Shown piece after piece: positions 17,284 to 26,871 of a DNA stretch of 27,620 nt. The position numbers and the translations under genes were made by a program. The DNA comes from a bacterium (lineage in GTDB: Bacteria > CSSED10-310 > JAJRTK01), in assembly GCA_024278345.1 (NCBI GenBank), contig JAJRTK010000105.1:1-27620 (forward strand), given 5' to 3'. Each line of letters begins with the position of its first letter. The first letter of the stretch is position 1. The notes beneath the pieces were generated by a model that was not told the origin of the DNA, did no database searches, and worked only from the letters and a program-made list of their open reading frames with translations.

Positions 17284-18773
17284 CCCCTCCGCGGTCCGGA
17301 CAGGAAGCCAAAGCCGGCTGATTGCTTGCGTTCTTGAGGATCCTGAAGCATCTCGATGGCCTCTTCGCGATGCATCGGCGGGATCACGAAACGATCGTCG
17401 AAAGTGCAGAGGGTCGTAAGCCGGTAGATAGCGTCGGCCTCTTCCTTGCTGCACTCGGCCCGCTGTAGCAACTTGGCAGCCGCTTCTTCAGTGACATCAC
17501 CAACCGTAAGCGCCCGACGATAGAGCCGAATCGCCTTGAGCTTCTCCAATGCGAAACGAATGGGAGCTTGGTTTCCGGCGCCGAAAAGCTGGGCCAAATA
17601 GGCCAGTGGCACTCGGGAATCGTCTAAGCTATGGAAAAGATCGGTGGAAACCTGATCGATGGTGCCATCTTCCTTCCGCGACATCACGGGCGAAAGTGGC
17701 GGCACATAGAAAAGCATCGGCAAAGTGCGGTACTCGATGTGGGGTGGGAGAGCAATCTTCCACTCCTTGACCATCTTGTAGACTGGCGATTTCTGTGCCG
17801 ATTCGATGACACTCTCGTGAATACCTGACCTCTGGGCCTCCGCCATGATTTCGGGGTCGAACGGGTCCAAAATCATGGAGCGGTGAGCCTCGATGAGCTC
17901 AGAATCCTTTCGGGCGGCAACCTCTTCGATACGGCTCGCGTCGTAGAGAAGTACCCCAAGATATCGAATGCGGCCCACGCAGGAATGGAAGCAGGCGGGG
18001 GCCTGCCCCGTTTCGAGCCGAGGAAAGCAGAGGATGCACTTCTCGGATTTGCCTGTGAACCAGTTGAAATAAACTTTCTTATAAGGACACGCTGAGATGC
18101 ATGATCGCCAGGCGCGGCAGCGCTTTTGGTCCACTAAGACGATACCGTCTTCGCCTCGCTTGTAAAGAGCTCCTGACGGACAAGAGGCCACGCAGGCTGG
18201 ATTCAGGCAGTGATTGCAGATACGAGGAAAGTAGAAGAAGACAAGCCGCTCGATGGCTTGCAGTTGCATCCGCTGCTCGGGAGTCAAACCTTCCAAGTTG
18301 GGGTCGTTCGCCGCGTACAGCTTCGAGCCGCCCAGGTCGTCGTCCCAGTTGGGGCCGGCCTTGATGTCCATGTACTCACCCGTCACCATGGAGATAGGCC
18401 GTGCCGTTGGCTGGTCCGCGCCTTCAGGCGCGTTGAACAGATTGTCGTATTCGTAGGTCCATGGCTCGTAATAATCGTCCATGGACGGCATATGGGGATT
18501 GTGGAAGATGTTCGCTATGATCCGGGCCCGGCTGGTGGACTTGAGAACCGGGTCGCCATTGCTGTTGAGCTCCCAGCCGCCCCGGTATTTATCTTGATCC
18601 TCCCATTTCGTCGGAAACCCAGTCCCTGGTTTGGTTTCGACGTTGTTCCACCACATGTACTCAGTGCCTTTACGATCCGTCCACACGTTCTTGCAGGCAA
18701 CACTGCAAGTGTGGCAGCCGATGCACTTGTCTAAGTGAAAGACCATGGAGATTTGAGAGCGCACGTCAATCAT
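17280..18773 (-). CDS. narH: Respiratory nitrate reductase beta subunit (iron-sulfur)
   Basis: A 497-residue iron-sulfur protein passing electrons from NarI to NarG on the cytoplasmic side. Cluster motifs: CIGCHTCSVAC (residues 17-27), CNHCLNPACVASCP (186-199), CRAWRSCISACPYK (219-232), and CILC (246-249) with CFHSC (261-265). Trp222 replaces a Cys in the third motif, the known mark of the 3Fe-4S cluster in NarH. Length matches the family (about 490-510). The start ATG lies ten bases after the narG stop with GGAG seven bases upstream; the stop overlaps narJ. Confidence 0.97.
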   Translation of the reverse strand: MIDVRSQISMVFHLDKCIGCHTCSVACKNVWTDRKGTEYMWWNNVETKPGTGFPTKWEDQDKYRGGWELNSNGDPVLKSTSRARIIANIFHNPHMPSMDDYYEPWTYEYDNLFNAPEGADQPTARPISMVTGEYMDIKAGPNWDDDLGGSKLYAANDPNLEGLTPEQRMQLQAIERLVFFYFPRICNHCLNPACVASCPSGALYKRGEDGIVLVDQKRCRAWRSCISACPYKKVYFNWFTGKSEKCILCFPRLETGQAPACFHSCVGRIRYLGVLLYDASRIEEVAARKDSELIEAHRSMILDPFDPEIMAEAQRSGIHESVIESAQKSPVYKMVKEWKIALPPHIEYRTLPMLFYVPPLSPVMSRKEDGTIDQVSTDLFHSLDDSRVPLAYLAQLFGAGNQAPIRFALEKLKAIRLYRRALTVGDVTEEAAAKLLQRAECSKEEADAIYRLTTLCTFDDRFVIPPMHREEAIEMLQDPQERKQSAGFGFLSGPRRG

Positions 18774-18783
18774 CTGAAACTCC

Positions 18784-21700
18784 TTACCACTTCAGGTCTG
18801 ACAGCTTGCGGACGATCACATGGGTGTCGCGGTTGCAGCCTGTGGGACCCCAATAGTTGAAGTGATACGTAAACTGGCCATAGCCACCCGCCATCAGGTT
18901 TGGCTTCAATCGAGTTTTGGTCAGACTGTTGTGGCCACCGGCTCTTCGGTAGTTTCGGAGCGGCGATTTTGGAACCGAGTAGGTACGTTCCGGTGAGTGG
19001 TACTGGATGCAGATTCCACGGGGCAATCTAGCGCTCACGACCGCACGAGTGACGACGACCCCGTGATCGTTGAAGATCTCGACCCAGTCGTTGTCTACAA
19101 TGCCGATCTCATCGGCATCACGATCGTTCATCCAGAGGGGTTCAACCCCTCGAGACAACGTACACATGCGCTGGTTGTCGCCGTAGGTCGAGTGGATGTG
19201 CCACTTACCATGAGGCGTCAGGTAGTTGAGGGTCGCGGCCGGATGCCCGTTTGGACCTGCAACGCCCGTAGAACGGTTCTCACCTTCGGCCTGCCGCTCC
19301 ACTGCGGTTTCATGACCCAGGTGACCCAGACCAACGTCATTGACTGTCCCACGAAGCATCTTGAACTTGTCGCCGCTCTGCTTCTCGCAAAACACGAGGT
19401 CCGCATATTCAATGGGCTGTGGCTTCGGTTTGTAGGTTGGGAGATGTTCACCGTACTGGATGTAGATCAGGTGATCCAAATAAAAATGCTGACGCCCGGT
19501 CAACGTGCGCCAGGGAACCAAGGCTTCCACGTTGTAGGTAAAGGGTGAGTAAGGCCGGCCGTTCTCGATGAGCCCACTCCACATGGGACTGTTGTTAAAG
19601 CGATGGGGTCGAATCTGCAATGACTGGTAGTCAGCCCTCCGGCCACGGTTCTTCTCTGCTAGGTGGGCCAGCGGCAGTCCGACTTTCTTCTCCATATTCT
19701 TGTACGACCTGTAGGCCAATTCACCGTTGGTCACCGTCGCAAGATTCAGGATGAGATTGCAGGCATGTTCGTCCTCGGCAAGAGAGGGGAACTTTTTACC
19801 ATTCCACTCGAAGACAGGATGCGTGCTCAGCATCTCGTCGTATACATCGTCGATGTGATAGTGCGTGCCATGGGCCCCAAGGCCATTTTTCCGAGCATTT
19901 GGCCCGAAAGAGCAGTACCGGTTGTAGAGATTTGCATAGTCGCGGGTAACAACCTTCAAACCTGGCATGGTCTTCCCCGGGATCGCTTCGCATTCCCCGG
20001 TGTACCAGTCCTTGAGATCTGGCTGAGCAATTTCGGCCGGTGAATCATGTGCCAGAGGAGATGCAACCACGTCTTCCACCGGATCGGGAAAATGCTTCTT
20101 GGCAAGCTCAGAGAACTTCTTGGCGATGTCGCGGAAGATCCTCCAATCACTTCTGGACTCCCAGCAAGCCGGCACCGCCTTGGACAATGGGTGGATGAAG
20201 CTGTGCATATCCGTAGAGTTGAGGTCGGCCTTTTCGTACCAGGTGGCGGCAGGCAGAACGATGTCGGAGTAGAGAGCCGACGTGTCCATCCTGAAGTTGA
20301 GGTCCACGACCAAGTCCATCTTCCCCGTTGGCGCCGGCGTCCTCCACTGGACATCCCGCACGGAATCCTCTGCCAGATCCTCGGCGACGGTGTTGGTGTG
20401 TGTGCCCAGATAATGGCGCAAGAAGTATTCGTGTCCCTTGGCACTGGACATCAAGGCATTGCCGCGCCAGATGTACCAGACTCTCGGCCAGTTTTCCTCG
20501 GCATCGGGATCTTCAACCGCGAATCGGAGTTTCTTCGACTTGAGCTGTTCCACGACCCAGGCCGCAATCTCAGCTTCAGTCTTGGCGCCTGCGGCTCGAG
20601 CTTCCTTCACGAGCTCAATGCTATTGCGGTTAAACTGAGGGTTGAAGGGAAGCCAGCCACCTCGAACCGCTCGAATCTGGCGGTCGATGGAATGGCCTTG
20701 GGCGAAGGTGTTCTCGTCCTGGTGACGGGGGACCGTGTGGTAATCGGTGAATTGCCGCTCGTAACGCCACTGATCGGTATGCACGTAGTGCCAGCTCGGG
20801 GCATTCTGCAGCCGAACCGCCGGCATCCAGTCCTTGGCAAGAGCGACTGCGCCCCAGGATTCTCCGGGAGCAAGTTTTTCCTGCCCGACATAATGGGCCA
20901 AGCCACCACCATTGACACCGATACAGCCGCAAAACATCAGGGCATGGATCCCGGCCCGGTACATGAGATTCGCATGGTACCAATGGTTGATGCCCGCGCC
21001 AATGATGATGGTGCATTTGCCTTTGGTGAGCTCAGCGGTTCTCCCCCACTCCATGGCAAAGCGGATGAGGTCTTTCCGATCAAGCCCTGTGTACCGCTCT
21101 GCCCATGCGGGTGTATAAGGTGCATCGGCATCATTTTCGTCTTTGGGATAATCGCCTGAAAGTCCTCGCGATACTCCGTACTGCGCCATGAGCAAATCGT
21201 AAACCGTCGTGACCAGAACCTTCTCGCCGGTGGCGGTTTCGAGAGTCTTGACGGGAACGCCTCTGAAACAGACCTCCCCCTGGGAAAAATCGTCCAGCTC
21301 CACATCGATGACTTGGTCATGAGCATCCAAAAATGTCAACGCTGGGTCGATATCTTCGCCGGTGAGCCCGTCCTTGAGCAGTAGGTTCCACTTGCCCTGC
21401 TCTTTGCCCCACCGGAACCCCGAGCTGCCCATGGGCATTTTTGGGGAATCGGTCGTCTCGTCCCACATCAAGAACTTCCACTCGCCATTCTCTTCCTTGG
21501 CGTAGGGGCCCAGGCGGCCAGCGCGAAGCAACTGTCCCGGACGATAGACCTCGCCTTCCTTCTTCAACTCCACCAAGTACGGCGAGTCAGTGTATTGCTT
21601 CGTATAGTTGATGAAATAGGGGACTTTCTTTTTGTGGTGGTATTCGGTCAACAAGACGTGGTTGACCGCCATCCACCAAGCCCCGTCCTGGCCCGCATTG

Positions 21701-22572
21701 ATGGCCATCCATTCGTCGGCGTACTTCGCTACCTGGTTGAAGTCGGGTGCGAACACCCACATCTTGGTCCCGTTATAGCGTGCTTCGGCTGCGAAGTGGC
21801 AATCGGGCGTGCGCGTCATATTGAGGTTCGAGCCCATGACCGCAAGCAGCTTGGCATTGTACCAGTCCGCCGATTCCTGGACATCGGTTTGCTCGCCCCA
21901 AGTTTCGGGGGATGCGTTGGGCAGATCGCAGTACCAGTCGTAAAAGGAGAGGGAAACGCCTCCCATCAGTTGCAGCATCCGTGCGCCGGCCGCATAGCTA
22001 ATCATCGACATGGCCGGGATAGGCGAGAATCCGGCAATCCGATCCGGGCCGTACATCTGGATCGTGTGGAGGTTCGCTGCAGCCATGATTTCGAGCGCCG
22101 TGTCCCAATCGGCTCGGCGGAAGCCACCTTTACCTCGCGCTCTCTGCCATCGTTTGCGGCTTTCCGGGTTTTCCACAAGGGCACGCCAGGCCGCCACCGG
22201 CTCGCCGTGCTCGGCGCGGGCCTCTGACCAGAGATCCAACAGAGCTCCACGTATGTAGGGGTATTTCACTCGCAGCGGGCTGTAGAGATACCAGGAATAG
22301 GATATCCCGCGCTGGCAGCCTCGGGGCTCGTAGGGAGGAATTCCGGCTTCCAATGAGGGATAGTCGAGCCCTTGCATCTCCCAGGTGACGATCCCTTCCT
22401 TCACGTGGATCTGCCACGTACATCCGCCGGTGCAGTTGACACCATGGGTTGACCGGACGATTTTGTCATGCTGCCAACGATTCCGATAGAATTCTTCCCA
22501 GCCGCGATCTTGAGGGGCGACTTCGTCGCGAATCCAAGGAAGGGGAATCGAGCGTTTCTGATTTTTGTTCAT
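18784..22572 (-). CDS. narG: Respiratory nitrate reductase alpha subunit (catalytic, molybdenum bis-MGD)
   Basis: A 1262-residue catalytic subunit reducing nitrate to nitrite. His43, Cys47, Cys51 and Cys86 ([11 protein letters not shown] and PRGCQRG) form the N-terminal iron-sulfur ligand set with a His, as in E. coli NarG. Asp216 in YDWYCDLP corresponds to the molybdenum ligand. No twin-arginine signal is present, so the active site faces the cytoplasm, consistent with the NarK transporters encoded downstream. Length is normal (about 1,220-1,260). The ATG overlaps the stop of the upstream cytochrome gene (ATGA). The related cytoplasmic-type nitrite oxidoreductases cannot be fully excluded, but narJ, narI and two narK genes favour a nitrate reductase. 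Confidence 0.95.
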   Translation of the reverse strand: MNKNQKRSIPLPWIRDEVAPQDRGWEEFYRNRWQHDKIVRSTHGVNCTGGCTWQIHVKEGIVTWEMQGLDYPSLEAGIPPYEPRGCQRGISYSWYLYSPLRVKYPYIRGALLDLWSEARAEHGEPVAAWRALVENPESRKRWQRARGKGGFRRADWDTALEIMAAANLHTIQMYGPDRIAGFSPIPAMSMISYAAGARMLQLMGGVSLSFYDWYCDLPNASPETWGEQTDVQESADWYNAKLLAVMGSNLNMTRTPDCHFAAEARYNGTKMWVFAPDFNQVAKYADEWMAINAGQDGAWWMAVNHVLLTEYHHKKKVPYFINYTKQYTDSPYLVELKKEGEVYRPGQLLRAGRLGPYAKEENGEWKFLMWDETTDSPKMPMGSSGFRWGKEQGKWNLLLKDGLTGEDIDPALTFLDAHDQVIDVELDDFSQGEVCFRGVPVKTLETATGEKVLVTTVYDLLMAQYGVSRGLSGDYPKDENDADAPYTPAWAERYTGLDRKDLIRFAMEWGRTAELTKGKCTIIIGAGINHWYHANLMYRAGIHALMFCGCIGVNGGGLAHYVGQEKLAPGESWGAVALAKDWMPAVRLQNAPSWHYVHTDQWRYERQFTDYHTVPRHQDENTFAQGHSIDRQIRAVRGGWLPFNPQFNRNSIELVKEARAAGAKTEAEIAAWVVEQLKSKKLRFAVEDPDAEENWPRVWYIWRGNALMSSAKGHEYFLRHYLGTHTNTVAEDLAEDSVRDVQWRTPAPTGKMDLVVDLNFRMDTSALYSDIVLPAATWYEKADLNSTDMHSFIHPLSKAVPACWESRSDWRIFRDIAKKFSELAKKHFPDPVEDVVASPLAHDSPAEIAQPDLKDWYTGECEAIPGKTMPGLKVVTRDYANLYNRYCSFGPNARKNGLGAHGTHYHIDDVYDEMLSTHPVFEWNGKKFPSLAEDEHACNLILNLATVTNGELAYRSYKNMEKKVGLPLAHLAEKNRGRRADYQSLQIRPHRFNNSPMWSGLIENGRPYSPFTYNVEALVPWRTLTGRQHFYLDHLIYIQYGEHLPTYKPKPQPIEYADLVFCEKQSGDKFKMLRGTVNDVGLGHLGHETAVERQAEGENRSTGVAGPNGHPAATLNYLTPHGKWHIHSTYGDNQRMCTLSRGVEPLWMNDRDADEIGIVDNDWVEIFNDHGVVVTRAVVSARLPRGICIQYHSPERTYSVPKSPLRNYRRAGGHNSLTKTRLKPNLMAGGYGQFTYHFNYWGPTGCNRDTHVIVRKLSDLKW

Positions 22573-23495
22573 ACTATTTCTCCAACCAGGGGCCTGCGAA
22601 CCGCGCGAAAACGATAGCTCCAGATGGAATCCACCAACATCAGGCCCAACACGGCTCCCGCCAGGCCCAGCAGGAAGAGCATCAGTGACGGCGTCGCATC
22701 TTCGGCGCCTCCGGCTTTCGCCACATCCTCAAGGTAGGCCACAAGGCCTTCGATTTCATCAGAAGTGAGCGGTTTGGCTTGGAAAACCGGCCGCATCGTG
22801 GCCGTTGCCGGGGACAACAGCCAGGAGGCGAGGTTCTTGCGCCCCAGCATGCGCTCGTAAACCCGAGTCAAATCAGGGCCCAGCTTGCCTCCTCCGAAAA
22901 GGCCGATGTCTGTTACATGGTGGCAGCTTAGGCAAGAGGCTCCGCCATTTTCCAAGGGAAGCGAGCCGGTGAAAATGTCTCGCCCACGTGCAATATCACT
23001 GGCATCAAACGGTTCATCCGTGATGTGAAGGCCCGCGAATTGGGATTTCTCAAGAACCGACTCTCTGGAGATAAGCTCGAGGAGGGCGGCAGCCTTTGCT
23101 TTGTCGAGCCCCGGAATCTTCGGCATGATGACACCTCGAGCCGCATCCTTCATGGCCAGCGCATAGGCATCGCCTGCGTCGATAAGCCCCTTGGGGTTCG
23201 TCACGAACTCGATCAACCACTCCTGGTCTTTCCTTTTGGAAACGTTCTTCAAGTCCGGCCCTACAAGACGTCCTCCGCCCACCGTGTGGCAGCTCATGCA
23301 GTTTTGGCGGAAGTAGGCCTCAGTCTCTTGCCCCATGGCGGTCTCTACGTGGAGGACGCCGAAGCTGAGCAGAATCATCGCCCAACCCATCACCCTTGGT
23401 CTCGGGCGTGAGGAAGTTATGGCCTCGAGTCCGACTTGTTTCCTCCAGGTGAAGAAAACTGCTCTCCGGGAGCGGAGCGGGGAGAATTCCTTCAT
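22569..23495 (-). CDS. Membrane-anchored diheme cytochrome c heading the nar-act operon
   Basis: A 308-residue protein with two cytochrome c domains: CMSCH with a Met candidate in [10 protein letters not shown], and CLSCHH with a Met candidate in ATMRPVF. A signal-like hydrophobic stretch ([20 protein letters not shown]) follows a basic N-terminal region, and one membrane helix lies near the C-terminus ([22 protein letters not shown]). I start it at the ATG at 23495, with GGAGGGG eight bases upstream; an ATG at 23390 would give a shorter signal peptide but has a poorly spaced site. It overlaps narG by four bases. Thermus also has a diheme cytochrome gene (narC) at the head of its nar operon, so a comparable role in periplasmic electron transfer is likely, but homology is not shown here. 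Confidence 0.85.
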   Translation of the reverse strand: MKEFSPLRSRRAVFFTWRKQVGLEAITSSRPRPRVMGWAMILLSFGVLHVETAMGQETEAYFRQNCMSCHTVGGGRLVGPDLKNVSKRKDQEWLIEFVTNPKGLIDAGDAYALAMKDAARGVIMPKIPGLDKAKAAALLELISRESVLEKSQFAGLHITDEPFDASDIARGRDIFTGSLPLENGGASCLSCHHVTDIGLFGGGKLGPDLTRVYERMLGRKNLASWLLSPATATMRPVFQAKPLTSDEIEGLVAYLEDVAKAGGAEDATPSLMLFLLGLAGAVLGLMLVDSIWSYRFRAVRRPLVGEIV

Positions 23496-23809
23496 TTTAT
23501 TGGCCCCTCCGACAACTCTGTGGTTGCGTATTCTAGCGACTGACCCAATCGCGATCCCCTGATTTGCCGAGCTGTCACCATGAACCTCAACTTCTTTCAG
23601 CCATTTCGCGACCTCACCGAACCAGTCTTACACGTCCGTTTCGCGGTTCCTCGATTCGGGCGGAACCTCTTACCGGGCCTCCTTGCCCCATCGATGATTG
23701 GACCGGGTGGCGGCAGCTTGGCTCCAGGCGGCTCAACCTCAATGTTCAACGGTGGTTATGGTTCGATTTGTGCGCTGCCAAACCAGGGCTTGCGGCCAGC
23801 AAGAAGCAG

Positions 23810-23838
23810 ATAATACGACTGCAAAATCTTTTTTGCAA
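23810..23838 (-). promoter_or_regulatory. Putative sigma-70-type promoter for the nar-act operon
   Basis: On the minus strand, TTGCAA (23838-23833) and TATTAT (23815-23810) are separated by exactly 17 bases, close to the TTGACA-N17-TATAAT consensus (4/6 and 5/6). It points towards the cytochrome-narG start and would give a leader of about 300 bases. The spacer and -35 include an inverted repeat TGCAAAA / TTTTGCA (23820-23837). It lies in the only markedly AT-rich part of the region. Activity is inferred from sequence only. Confidence 0.5.
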
Positions 23839-23870
23839 GGCCAGCTTTGGCTCCGGAGTGGATATGATAT

Positions 23871-23884
23871 TGTTTTTAAAAACA
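23871..23884. promoter_or_regulatory. AT-rich perfect palindrome, possible operator
   Basis: TGTTTTTAAAAACA is a perfect 14-bp palindrome. Its centre lies about 75 bases upstream of the inferred start point of the nar-act promoter, a position compatible with a dimeric activator. No known regulator is assigned. Confidence 0.4.
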
Positions 23885-24102
23885 TAACTGTGGTTTTGTG
23901 GTTGTTGATTTTGCCGTAACGATCACCGTAGACAGACTTTTGTCTTTCACTTTTTGGGGTGCAGCCAGTGCCGGCATAAGCGTTGGTGGAAAACCGTTCC
24001 CTTAACGAGCATGATCCCGGCGACCACACCCCGGAAGATGAAAGTGAATGGCGCCGAGCGCCATAACCACGCCGTCGAAGATGGATTTAACCATGTACTT
24101 TC

Positions 24103-24346
24103 ATGGTAGCCGGGACCCCCGGGGCAAGAGCTCTTAAGAGGGGGGAAAAGGTGAGCAGCGCGAGCGGCCGCGAGTGATGGGAGCGGAACACAACTCAAGG
24201 AAAGGGCCGCGGTTTTCTGGTTTTGTCCTGGAACGATGAACGGGCCGGAATCACTTTTGCGGGTCTCCAGAGGTCTTCCAAAGGAGGAGCAAAGAGGTGC
24301 GGGATCGCGAAACGAGGGGGCAAGGGAGGTGAACAAGGTTGTCTAG
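24103..24346 (+). other. Chain of three overlapping mini-ORFs in purine-rich leader
   Basis: Three short frames follow one another with start-stop overlaps: 24103-24177 (24 codons), 24177-24239 (20 codons, TGATG junction) and 24236-24346 (36 codons, ATGA junction). The plus strand is rich in purines (runs such as GAGGGGGGAAAAGG). They precede the MMPL gene by about 150 bases. They could be leader peptides, the decayed remains of a gene broken by frameshifts, or chance. No protein family is recognisable. Confidence 0.25.
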
Positions 24347-24492
24347 CTGGGAGCGAGTCTGTAAGGTGCGGACGGTGAAATGCTTTTGTGCTGTGCCGTG
24401 GGGCGTAACAGGGTCAGCAGGGCTAGGCCGTTGCCGGTCCGTGGAATGGCCTTGTGCAGTTCCGCGGGTTAGATGGAAAGGAAGGTTTGGGG

Positions 24493-26871
24493 ATGTCTGC
24501 GTCCAGGTTCTTGGAGGCGGTCCACCGTGCCTCTGAAAGGGTAACCCGAATGGTGCTTCGGCATCGGGTGACGGTTTTTTGTGTTTCTCTTGGGCTTTCG
24601 CTGCTCATGCTATTTCCTGCGCTCGGGCTCCGTTTCAACAACTCCAACGAGAACTTTTACCCACCGGGTGACCAGACCCTGGCCTACTACGATGAGTTCA
24701 AGGAGCGGTTTGGCAGCGACGAGTTCGTCTACATTCTGTTCAGCGCCGACGACATGCTTTCGCCTGGAACCTGGAAGCTGATAGGCGAGATTTCCGAGGA
24801 GTTGGGCGATGAGGTTCCTTTCGTCCGGGAGGTCACCAGTCTGCCGAGCCTGGAGATGCTCGACGCCCACGGGGATGAGCTTACCGTGAGCGAGTTAATG
24901 GAGCCTTTTCCGGAGACTCGGGAGGAGATTTCGGCGCTCCAAGCGAAAGTTCTTCGCAGGCCCTTGTACGCCGACCAGATTCTGAGCCGCGACGGACGCT
25001 TCTCGGCCATCGTTGTGGACATGGAGATCATCGAGGGCGAAGACGATCCACGAAAGCTCATCGCGCCGAAGGTAAGGGAGATCCTGGGGCGATACAGGGA
25101 CCGACTTGGCTTGGAATTTCACGCCGTGGGAATCCCCATTATCGACTACGATATGGACGTGACCACGGCCAACGAGGTGGTTTGGTTCGGGAGCTTGAGC
25201 ATATTGTTCGCGCTGCTGCTCATCGGGTGGTTATTCCGTTCTTTTTCCGCGTTCTTGGTGACTTGCTCGGTGGTTGTTTGCAGTATTGTCTGGGTTTTCG
25301 GGTTGATGGCAATGAGGGGGCAGGACCTGAGCCTTGTGAGCGTGATCATTCCGTCGCTCCTGGTAGCTGTCGGGTTGGGGGATGCGGTCCATCTCATCAG
25401 TGAGTTTCGCTTGGTGCGCCAGCGAATCCCGGATCTGGACGAAGCCTTGGTGGAGACCGTGAAGCTGGTGGGTTGGCCCTGTTTGCTCACGAGCGTGACG
25501 ACTTCGGCGGGGCTCATTTCCTTCCGGTGGGCACCGGTGATGCCGGTGCAGCAGCTTGGTGTGCTCTGTTGTTTTGGAGTGGGGATGGCTTTCATCCTGA
25601 CCTTTACGTTGGGGTTGTCGATCCTAGCTTTGTGGCCTCCGGCGCCACCCTTGGGCCACCACAACCAGATCGCGGTGGGCTTGCTTGGCGGAATCAACCG
25701 GATCAACGAGAGGTTGCCCCGCCTGATCCTTGGGATCTGCGGAATCGTCGTCGTGGCGTCTTACCTTGGCGTAACGCGGATCCGAGTGGAGACGAGCTTC
25801 CTGGAGCAGTTTGAGCTCGATTCCCCTATTCGGCGGGATTATACGGCGGTGAACGAGAATATGGGGGGACCGTTATCAGTGGAAATCATCGTGGGTCCGA
25901 AACAGGGGAATGCGAGTGAAGAGCCGGCTCTCTCCTTGCCGCTTCTTCGAGCGGTTGAAAGGTTCCAGGAGAGCATCTCGAAGCACCGCTTTGCCCGGGG
26001 GACCACGAGTCTTGTGGACATCATAAAGGAGCTCAACCGCACCTTGATGGGCGGAAGCGAGGATGGCTATAGGCTGCCCGAAAGGCAGGAGGCGATCCCC
26101 CAATACCTGCTTCTTTACGAGATCTCCGGCGGCGACGCCCTGGACCGGCTTCTGGACTTTAGTCGGCGCCACTTGAGGATCAGCGTCCGGGCGGTGAACC
26201 TGGGCTCTCGCCATGGCCTGGAATTCAAGGAGTTTTTGGACCGCGAGGCCGCGAAGTTCCTGGAGCCTTATGCCACCGTGGAAGTGACCGGGACGATCCC
26301 ATTATTTCTGCGGCTGGCCGACCTCATCACGACAAGCCAGATCCGGAGTCTCGCCCTGGCTTTCGTGCTGATCTCCATCATGATGATCGTGGTTTTCGGA
26401 TCTCTGAAGATGGGGTTGGTGAGTCTTCTCCCCAATCTGCTTCCCGTTTTCGTGACCCTGGGTTACATGGGCTGGAGTGACACGCCTCTGGACCTGGGAA
26501 CGGTTCTCATCGCCTGTGTGGCCATCGGCGTGGCAGTGGACGACACAATTCATTTCTTTTCCAGGTTTCAGCTCGAGTTCCTGGAAACTGGAAACTACCG
26601 CGAGGCGATCAACCTGAGTATCTTGCACGTGGGCCGGGCGATGTTCTTCACGTCACTGCTCTTGACCATATCTTTTGGGACATTGGGTTGGTCGGAGATG
26701 GGGTCGGTAGCAAACTTTGGAATTTTGACATCTTTTACCGTGGTTACGGCACTTGTGGCAGACTACTTCCTGGCGCCGCAACTTTTGGTCCTTTTCAAGC
26801 CACTGGGCAAGGAAGGAAGGGGAAAAAGGCCGGAAAACTCGCTGGAGCTTCCGCGGGAATCGACGAAATGA
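24493..26871 (+). CDS. MMPL/RND-family transporter (predicted exporter)
   Basis: A 792-residue membrane protein with the duplicated RND/MMPL layout. TM1 (FCVSLGLSLLMLFPALGL) is followed by a large periplasmic loop starting NENFYPPGDQTLAYYDEF, then five helices with the motif VAVGLGDAVHLISEFR. The second half repeats this: TM7 near GICGIVVVASYLG, a second periplasmic loop, then helices with VAIGVAVDDTIHFFSRF. The acidic residues in GLGDAVH and AVDDTIH correspond to the conserved motif after TM4/TM10. I use the ATG at 24493, with AAGGAAGG upstream, rather than the GTG at 24454. Such exporters carry lipids or other hydrophobic compounds in known cases; the substrate here cannot be told. A hydroxyacid-dehydrogenase gene follows. 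Confidence 0.85.
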   Translation: MSASRFLEAVHRASERVTRMVLRHRVTVFCVSLGLSLLMLFPALGLRFNNSNENFYPPGDQTLAYYDEFKERFGSDEFVYILFSADDMLSPGTWKLIGEISEELGDEVPFVREVTSLPSLEMLDAHGDELTVSELMEPFPETREEISALQAKVLRRPLYADQILSRDGRFSAIVVDMEIIEGEDDPRKLIAPKVREILGRYRDRLGLEFHAVGIPIIDYDMDVTTANEVVWFGSLSILFALLLIGWLFRSFSAFLVTCSVVVCSIVWVFGLMAMRGQDLSLVSVIIPSLLVAVGLGDAVHLISEFRLVRQRIPDLDEALVETVKLVGWPCLLTSVTTSAGLISFRWAPVMPVQQLGVLCCFGVGMAFILTFTLGLSILALWPPAPPLGHHNQIAVGLLGGINRINERLPRLILGICGIVVVASYLGVTRIRVETSFLEQFELDSPIRRDYTAVNENMGGPLSVEIIVGPKQGNASEEPALSLPLLRAVERFQESISKHRFARGTTSLVDIIKELNRTLMGGSEDGYRLPERQEAIPQYLLLYEISGGDALDRLLDFSRRHLRISVRAVNLGSRHGLEFKEFLDREAAKFLEPYATVEVTGTIPLFLRLADLITTSQIRSLALAFVLISIMMIVVFGSLKMGLVSLLPNLLPVFVTLGYMGWSDTPLDLGTVLIACVAIGVAVDDTIHFFSRFQLEFLETGNYREAINLSILHVGRAMFFTSLLLTISFGTLGWSEMGSVANFGILTSFTVVTALVADYFLAPQLLVLFKPLGKEGRGKRPENSLELPRESTK

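Larger units (their letters stand above)
23496..24492. other. Divergent intergenic region between the nar-act operon and the MMPL gene
   Basis: About one kilobase without a confident gene. Left part (23496-23800): probable untranslated leader of the nar-act transcript. An open frame of 77 codons on the plus strand (23580-23813) has no family signature. Middle (23810-23945): an AT-rich island with a promoter and palindrome. Right part (24040-24490): several short hairpins (24048-24064, 24090-24107), palindromes AAGAGCTCTT and CTCTTAAGAG near 24125-24140, and a purine-rich stretch on the plus strand with overlapping mini-ORFs. No FNR-type box (TTGAT-N4-ATCAA) was found by eye. Confidence 0.6.

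Noticed and set aside
18784-22572. NarG-like protein as a nitrite oxidoreductase (NxrA) of a nitrite oxidiser, suggested by the adjacent cytochrome c and narK genes.
   Set aside because: The set G-H-J-I with an intact diheme NarI and two narK genes is the standard nitrate-reductase arrangement. Sequence motifs alone do not separate the two; a tree of NarG/NxrA would decide. Kept only as an alternative.
23580-23813. 77-codon plus-strand frame in the divergent region.
   Set aside because: No good ribosome site or recognisable motif, and it lies across the probable leader of the minus-strand operon.
23496-24492. FNR/DNR-type binding site for nitrate respiration genes.
   Set aside because: No TTGAT-N4-ATCAA-like sequence found by eye; TTGATTTTGCCGTAACGATC near 23905 has only loose half-site similarity.
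24339-24536. 65-codon TTG-start frame before the MMPL gene.
   Set aside because: Cys/Trp/Arg/Val-rich sequence without family features; overlaps the well-supported MMPL start in another frame.
24493-26871. Hopanoid transporter HpnN.
   Set aside because: The MMPL layout fits the wider family, but no hopanoid genes are next to it and no specific motif was recognised.
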